This document shows positions 60,901 through 64,000 of a stretch of 64,000 nucleotides of DNA, one piece after another. The notes beneath the pieces are model-generated. The model was not told where the DNA came from. It worked only from the letters and a program-made list of their open reading frames with translations, and did not search any database. Position 1 is the first letter of the stretch; every line of letters starts with the position of its first letter. The translations under genes and the position numbers were made by a program. The stretch is from assembly GCA_030998225.1 (NCBI GenBank), contig JAPYXD010000704.1:13392001-13456000 (forward strand), read 5' to 3'. Source of the DNA: Diplolepis rosae. Lineage: Eukaryota > Arthropoda > Insecta > Hymenoptera > Diplolepididae.

Positions 60901-61615
60901 TTTTTCACATAAAACCAATACCTTCTCATCCATGATGAGAATGTAAAAATGCGAACACTACAAAAATTTTATTTGAAAGATCATTATTTTTTACACAAAA
61001 CCCTGCGGAATTTAAAAAATTTATAGCAAATATTTAAAAAAGATCATAATGCTTTCAAGTGCAGAAATTCTTTCTCTGATCTCATAAAATCTTCTTAGAA
61101 CGCTAGTCATGAAAGAAAATCGGTATTAATTTTCTTAAACGCTCAGTCGTTGAGGCCTTCAACGACTAGAAAAACGGTATTCTTTGAATTAAATCAACAA
61201 ACATGAACGTTTCTCAAGATGTGAATTACATCCTTCCTCCTCTCTTCCAGGTTCAATTGCACACTTAATTTAAATATAGATAGTATATCATCAATCAAGG
61301 ATCATATAATAGCAGTAATCATGTTTTTCCACAGTAACTACTTTAATTACAACTTAGAATACTTTAAACTTTTCATGAATCGTTTAATATCTTCTAAAAT
61401 GGAGATCTAAAAGCAGCAATTATCTCACATATTTCATAATAATGAATATAATAACCGCTTCTTTTCCTTCCATAGGAAATGGTCTCCTAGAAAGGGCAGG
61501 TCCTGTGCCCTTTGTAGCTGAACATCCGTTTCTTTATTTTGTCATCGACACAGAAACCTCAGTCACTCTCATTGCCGGTCGTATCGACGATCCTTTAAAT
61601 TCTAGGATATTGTAA
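39913..61615 (+). CDS. Secreted serpin with Thr/Ser-rich insert (8 exons)
   Basis: Serpin fold protein. Exons: 39913-39946, 40008-40312, 40483-41164, 43928-44131, 45929-46131, 52367-52552, 54683-54824 (or 54896), 61476-61615, giving 631 residues (655 with the longer exon 7). Signal peptide MTVYLKLLVFTFSFFLVNG, then the serpin start GNIAFSPTGLGFVLITLYEG. A ~245-residue Thr/Ser/Asn-rich insert (~152-398) follows FYGFDF and ends at RRKR-SA, a furin-like site. The serpin body resumes with TAVLPFAYFPSLKAMAVEFP, VPSFMLKGFVTLTPFLQRLG and the C-terminal HPFLYFVIDTETS. The hinge before the reactive loop (GVNIRNYMEPDR) lacks the EEGTEAAAAT-type small residues, so inhibition is unlikely. The size and insert recall insect Spn100A; that assignment is inference. 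Exon 1 is the least certain. Confidence 0.85.
40008..40312 (+). CDS. Serpin exon 2
   Basis: Acceptor ATTAAAG at 40007 and donor GTAAGA at 40313. It encodes SFFLVNGHYHDANYEHW, then NIAFSPTGLGFVLITLYEG (helix B region) and SGRTSEQIGVTLNLP. Phase 0 at the end. Confidence 0.82.
40483..41164 (+). CDS. Serpin exon 3 (mucin-like insert)
   Basis: It starts SYLNADGFLGGLNLNKDN, RLRPEFEDILRFYGFDF, then about 190 residues of Thr/Ser/Asn-rich sequence with many N-x-S/T sites. Donor GTAATT at 41165, phase 1. The 194-codon minus-strand frame across it is a shadow of the ACA/ACT-rich codons. Confidence 0.85.
41220..43200. repeat. Pyrimidine-rich CTATCTTTT array (serpin intron 3)
   Basis: The strand is dominated by CTATC/TTTT words. 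Longer units beginning CCTTTCCTATATCTTTTGG recur at about 41890, 42220, 42540 and 42716, giving spacings of ~330, 320 and 180 bp. The 64-106-codon hydrophobic frames here are repeat translations. Confidence 0.8.
43442..43644 (+). other. Orphan exon-like open frame in serpin intron 3
   Basis: After an acceptor-like GTTTGTCCACAG (43441) the frame GAAATATTG... stays open for 66 codons to TAA. It reads EILSQGFEKTDFIRVAGYKK and ends ITKRELSPAD. Its phase (0) does not match the serpin exon 3 donor (phase 1), so it is not a simple cassette. It could be an alternative terminal exon of another transcript or a remnant. Not recognised. Confidence 0.3.
43928..44131 (+). CDS. Serpin exon 4 (end of insert, RRKR site)
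   Basis: The acceptor TTTCTCCAG ends at 43927. The exon stays Thr-rich (TTDVPTDIPTDSTTLTNT), then NNVRRKRSAEHYFSTYP. RRKR-SA fits a proprotein convertase site. Phase 1 at both ends. Confidence 0.8.
44695..45902. mobile_element. TTAAGGTAGTTGTC foldback, abutting serpin exon 5
   Basis: Left TTAA (44691-44694) plus GGTAGTTGTC; right GACAACTACC plus TTAC (one change). About 1.2 kb, including a nested element at 44752-45389. It ends about 26 bp before exon 5, next to the polypyrimidine tract. Confidence 0.75.
44752..45389. mobile_element. Nested TTAA-flanked MITE (GGGGATCCGCCACC ends)
   Basis: TTAA at 44748-44751 and 45390-45393. The ends GGGGATCCGCCACCTTTA and TAAAGGTGGCGGATCCCC are inverted, with matching arms inside. 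638 bp, non-coding. Confidence 0.85.
45929..46131 (+). CDS. Serpin exon 5 (beta-sheet region)
   Basis: Acceptor TTATTTTGATTTCAG gives the join STYP-DDGLWMQHLNIWGAPP, then VAFLVNGCEVATVSATTYTA and PFAYFPSLKAMAVEFPLD. Donor GTCAGT. An upstream reading from 45884 is rejected because it lies inside a MITE end. Confidence 0.85.
46132..47150. other. Start of serpin intron 5
   Basis: AT-rich. 46830-47110 is less AT-rich (AGCTCAACGAGCGAAACGAG and following) and non-repetitive, but no exon with convincing ends was found. Confidence 0.4.
47160..48249. repeat. GGATATCCT-rich degenerate array (serpin intron 5)
   Basis: Iterated GGATATTCC/GATATCCTAAGGATAT words in both orientations with loose spacing of 10-13 bp. 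It is distinct from the TTCAAGATAT arrays. Confidence 0.75.
48252..48932 (+). mobile_element. Internally deleted Tc1-like element
   Basis: The ends AAGGGTTTCCCAATAGGGGT and ACCCTTATTGGGAAACCCTT are inverted, with TA on both sides. Paralogous copies of the host array at about 49764 read straight through as an empty TATATTTAGG site, confirming the boundaries. 681 bp. It carries a shortened transposase frame. Confidence 0.88.
48336..48818 (+). pseudogene. Shortened Tc1-like transposase, open for 160 codons
   Basis: The N-terminal helix-turn-helix part reads FTLPQRLEIVQLFYQNSRS and GRHSAPSALSIRRIIDKLES. An in-frame deletion then removes the middle, and the frame continues AQELKPNDHRLRREFADWAL and IIFSDEAHFWLKSRG. 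The remaining C-terminal half, with the later catalytic residues, is gone. The first acidic residue (SDEAHFW) is kept. The likely real start is MSSFTL at 48363, not the 5' end. Related to transposases common in ant genomes, by recollection. Confidence 0.8.
48935..52120. repeat. GGATATCC array with ~740-850-bp higher-order units
   Basis: AGGTTGTCTCAACTTCTACA recurs at about 48940, 49783, 50546 and 51287, each followed by the same ordered blocks (for example GGATAAACGAAGATGGAAAA). That gives four units with spacings of ~845, 763 and 741 bp. Confidence 0.8.
52126..52309. mobile_element. ACTGAT-family MITE, copy 7
   Basis: It starts CTCTCTCAATTTG and ends GATTTAGAGAG, flanked by TA/TA. 184 bp, the shortest full-ended copy. 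It was inserted 57 bp before serpin exon 6. Confidence 0.83.
52367..52552 (+). CDS. Serpin exon 6
   Basis: It encodes NPKYNVILFLPTERTDTLRL and ends PSFMLKGFVTLTPFLQR. There are 62 codons, phase 0. The acceptor is GTTTTAG and the donor GTAAGT. Confidence 0.9.
52553..54317. other. Serpin intron 6, AT-rich with repeat fragments
   Basis: Includes a unit of the 27660 repeat (52960-53090) and half of a foldback family also seen at 62085-62705 (53150-53400). No gene seen. Confidence 0.5.
54318..54589. mobile_element. ACTGAT-family MITE, copy 8
   Basis: It starts CTCTCTCAATCTG and ends GATTTAGAGAG, flanked by TA/TA. 272 bp. It is inserted in sequence that has GGGCCATGG words on both sides. Confidence 0.85.
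54683..54896 (+). CDS. Serpin exon 7 (hinge and loop; two donors)
   Basis: It starts LGIRDVFEPRAADLSPMTPD, then VYARDVQQSIGVNIRNY. A consensus GTGAGT donor at 54825 ends the exon at 54824 (join DRTSS-RNGLLERAG). A weak GTTCTT donor at 54897 in the same phase would add 24 residues. Confidence 0.85.
55311..55976. mobile_element. TTAAGGTAGTT foldback, cluster member 1
   Basis: GGTAGTTTTCATCCAAGAAA at the left and GTGGATCAACTACC at the right, with TTAA at 55307-55310 and 55977-55980. The arms are inverted (AGACCTCAGGCAAAAATAGA and complement). Confidence 0.75.
55981..56325. mobile_element. TTAAGGTAGTT element, cluster member 2
   Basis: GGTAGTTGTCGTGCAAAAAA at the left, GGCATGACAACAACT at the right. 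It shares the TTAA at 55977-55980 with member 1; the right TTAA is at 56326-56329. Confidence 0.7.
56371..56868. mobile_element. TTAAGGTAATTGCCTCGC element, cluster member 3
   Basis: GGTAATTGCCTCGCGG at the left, AGCGAGGCAATCACC at the right, with TTAA at 56367-56370 and 56869-56872. About 500 bp. Confidence 0.75.
56873..58159. other. Serpin intron 7, AT-rich part
   Basis: 57310-57780 has loosely repeated GGAAACCATATGGAAAACTA words in both orientations. The 64- and 72-codon frames there are repeat-driven. No gene seen. Confidence 0.45.
58160..58512. mobile_element. ACTGAT-family MITE, copy 9 (diverged interior)
   Basis: It starts CTCTCTAAATCTGAATCAG and ends GTTTAGAGAG, with AA on both sides. 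353 bp; the interior is partly replaced by unrelated sequence. Confidence 0.78.
58724..59090. repeat. Foldback with GTTCGAAAGTAATCGAATCC arms
   Basis: Arms of about 125 bp (58724-58853 and 58966-59085) are inverted copies, including AAGTAGAAAAAAAAACCTT and an oligo-purine/pyrimidine stretch. It resembles a small MITE. Confidence 0.65.
59630..60150. other. GC-richer block in serpin intron 7
   Basis: Less AT-rich than the flanks, with words such as GGTATACATATATAGTTTCGG. The minus frames of 62-78 codons have no recognisable motif. Probably a mobile-element remnant. Confidence 0.35.
60457..60535 (-). other. tRNA-like sequence (SINE head or tRNA pseudogene)
   Basis: On the minus strand: box A-like TAGTGGTGTAATTGGTTAGC and box B-like GGTTCGAATCC, spaced as in a tRNA. 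The anticodon and acceptor stems do not pair well, so it is not a working tRNA. A SINE reading leftward is possible, but no A-rich tail was found. Confidence 0.45.
60545..61475. other. End of serpin intron 7
   Basis: AT-rich, nothing recognised apart from a short palindrome GTCGTTGAGGCCTTCAACGAC at about 61147-61167. Confidence 0.4.
61476..61615 (+). CDS. Serpin exon 8 (C-terminus)
   Basis: The acceptor CTTCCATAG ends at 61475. The exon encodes NGLLERAGPVPFVAEHPFLY, then FVIDTETSVTLIAGRIDDP and ends SRIL plus TAA at 61613-61615. HPFLYFVID corresponds to the serpin signature region. Confidence 0.92.
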
Positions 61616-61723
61616 TGTAAAATATAAATTTATTAAAAACAAAAATTGAAACTAATTCAATGTCATATATCCAATTATCTTATATTATGATATAACCCAG
61701 GTACAGTACGGGTCAGAATTGTG

Positions 61724-61995
61724 CTCTCTTAAACTGAATCAGTCAAATTTTCACTGATTAAATCAGTGATTTGCCTTTTCACTGTTTCATCAGTGAAACA
61801 GCTATTTTCCACTGTTAAATCAGTTAATCTTTACCAATTCATCAATGGAAAAAATATTTTTCACTGTTAAATCAGTTAATTTTCACTGAAGTAATCAGTG
61901 AAATTTGACTGGATCGCAGTAACCTCTTTTTAGCTATTTTAATCAGTTAAATTTCACAGATAATCTGTAGATTTTGACTGATTCAGATTTAGAGA
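61724..61995. mobile_element. ACTGAT-family MITE, copy 10
   Basis: It starts CTCTCTTAAACTG and ends GATTTAGAGAA, with TG on both sides. About 272 bp. It lies about 110 bp after the serpin stop and may fall in the 3' UTR. Confidence 0.8.
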
Positions 61996-62084
61996 ATGGG
62001 ACCAACTGTTTTTCGATAATTGCTTAAATTATCCTAATTTGAATTATGTAAGTGAAAAAATTTGTTCTCTTAATGAAATTCAAA

Positions 62085-62705
62085 ACAGTCAAAATTCTTC
62101 ATGAAATGAGCCCAGCATGAATTCGTTTTGTTAGTTTTTAAAGAAGTTATTGCAGAAAAAGTCAAAATTTCAATGTTTTCGTAAATTTTAAATAACTTTT
62201 GAAATAATCAACATTTTTAAATGTTTTTGTACTAATTTTAAAGCTAAATTTCTACAAAATCGAACAAAGTACTTGGAATTGATGTGTAATTTTTTTCTTA
62301 CATACTGCTCAAGGTTAAAGTTCAAATAAAAAAGTTTGAAAAATTCCAATATTGTTTTTGCTGAGAAAAACATTTTTATAAGATATATAAAATATATAAT
62401 TATGAATTTTGTATCAAATTACCTTAAAATATATATTCATATGAATTTTAATATGATTTACCTACAGATGAAATGTTTTCGAAATTTCCCTACTTTTTTT
62501 GTTAAAATTTCAACTCTTTGCATTATGCAAGAAAAAATTATAGATTTATAATGACAATTTACTGCGATTCTATAGAATCTTAGCTTTAAAATCAATCTAA
62601 GAACATTAAAAAATATTGATTTTTTCGAAAGTTATTTAAAATTTAAGAAAACACTGAAATTTGGACTTGTTTTGCAATAACTTCTTTAAAATTTAGCGAA
62701 ACGAC
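62085..62705. repeat. Foldback repeat 3' of the serpin
   Basis: Arms near 62140-62225 and 62620-62705 are inverted (TTGCAGAAAAAGTCAAAATT and complement). A half copy is at 53150-53400. The small frames here are chance. Confidence 0.55.
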
Positions 62706-64000
62706 TTTATTCCAGACTAATTTTAAAGATAATTTTGATGGTTTTCACATTATTAATAGTAAAAATTTCTTCAATCATAGAATTGAAATTAAGATAATTT
62801 AAGCAATCAGACTTCCAATGCTGGGCCAGTACTGGCTCACTCGTGAAGAACTTATCATTAGATAAAAGGGAAATTTAAACCCTTAAATTAGGGTTTGTCA
62901 ATAATTAAAATGAAGAGCGATCGGAAAGTAATAAATTTGTATTTATTTCACAATACTTATAGTTATAAATAATAGGAATATGATCTATAAACAATTATGT
63001 ATATTTATAATTTTAAATTTAAGAGTTTCTTCCTATATGTCAACTGCACATATATACTTGCGCGCATGCATGTACGTTGTGCTCTGTACAAATTTGTGTA
63101 AATAAAAAGAATAGCGTCAAGATGATCAATCATGAAATCGCAAATTATCCGCAACTAAAGATAATCTTTTCAAGGCAAGAGTTTAGCATTTACGAAACTT
63201 TGCTGTGCAGCAGAAAGAAATTCTAACTTCAAGGAAAAATTCATTTGATCAACATTTTCCCAAAACTACTTTTTGGAAAGTAACAGCTGGAAAAATGTGG
63301 ACAAAAGTTTAAAATATATAAAAATATAAAAAATATTTAATTTTGCATTAAAGATTTAGAATTAATTACCAGTTCTACACATTTTTTAAAGGTTTTCACA
63401 CTTGAAACACAGAATTATTAATTTTATTAGAAATTTGTGATTCTTGTGAGTCCCTCTAATTATTTCATGTCAAGTTAACTAAACGCTATGCAAATATATT
63501 ATTTATTTATCTTATTTGTATTTATATATAAATACAGCTCTGCGCTTTAAATTGGATACATTTTGGCACTCATAAATTATTTTTTTATATGTACTTCATA
63601 TGTTTTCAAATGTTTTGATAAATTTTTTGGAGAAGTCCATAGGAAAAATAATTTAAATGTAAATGATCTGATGAATTTCAAAAGTAGAATTGACATTTGT
63701 ATTTTGTTCATTTTTAAAATCAGAGTTCCATTAATGTGGTGCACAAATATTGATAAATATTTGATTTAATTAAAGTGTTTATTATTATAATAAATCTAGA
63801 AGTACACCTACTATATTACAGTGATATTTCTAACGCTGTGCGAGAAATTGGATTTCGTTCTGATTTCAAGCACAGCGACAATCTGAATAATTGAGAAATT
63901 CGCATCAGTGTCTATTGAGCAATGCGACATTAATTTGATAATCCAAACTAGAGTGAATTATTGATCGATGTAATTATATCGTTTTAAGGGACATTAATAA
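62706..64000. other. AT-rich intergenic end of window
   Basis: No gene or clear element was seen. Confidence 0.45.

Overview
This looks like nuclear DNA of an insect. It is very AT-rich, has long introns with GT/AG ends, and contains an ionotropic receptor and a secreted serpin of insect type. Its mariner/Tc1 relics resemble those of ants and bees, so a hymenopteran is my best guess; this is inference from protein memory, not a search.

Layout. (1) 43-367: two short exons that look like the 3' end of an unrecognised upstream + strand gene. (2) 1166-31555: a complete Ir93a-type ionotropic receptor on the + strand. I assembled 14 exons giving 867 codons plus stop, with consistent intron phases throughout. 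Its introns carry most of the mobile DNA: a 4-kb inverted repeat in intron 5, 10-bp-register satellite arrays in introns 7 and 10, three mariner relics and nested palindromes in intron 10, and a GTAAACG foldback just before the pore exon. (3) 31556-39912: intergenic, with four copies of one MITE family, one non-repetitive island and another 10-bp-register array. (4) 39913-61615: a secreted serpin on the + strand in 8 exons. It has a ~245-residue Thr/Ser-rich insert ending at an RRKR site and a degenerate reactive-loop hinge. Its introns hold pyrimidine-rich and GATATCC-rich arrays, a deleted Tc1-like element and clusters of TTAA-flanked elements. (5) 61616-64000: a MITE, a foldback and otherwise unremarkable AT-rich DNA.

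The two complete genes are not obviously a functional unit. Ir93a is a co-receptor for temperature and humidity sensing in insects; the serpin is probably a non-inhibitory secreted protein. They are neighbours on the same strand.

The most unusual features are in the repeats. One MITE family (10 copies) is built from iterated ACTGAT/ATCAGT motifs and has 2-bp target duplications that are not restricted to TA. Some satellite arrays run in near-strict 10-bp register, one with an exact 180-bp (18 x 10) higher-order repeat. I found no CRISPR array, viral gene or clearly new multi-gene system. All splice joins are read by eye and need transcript support.
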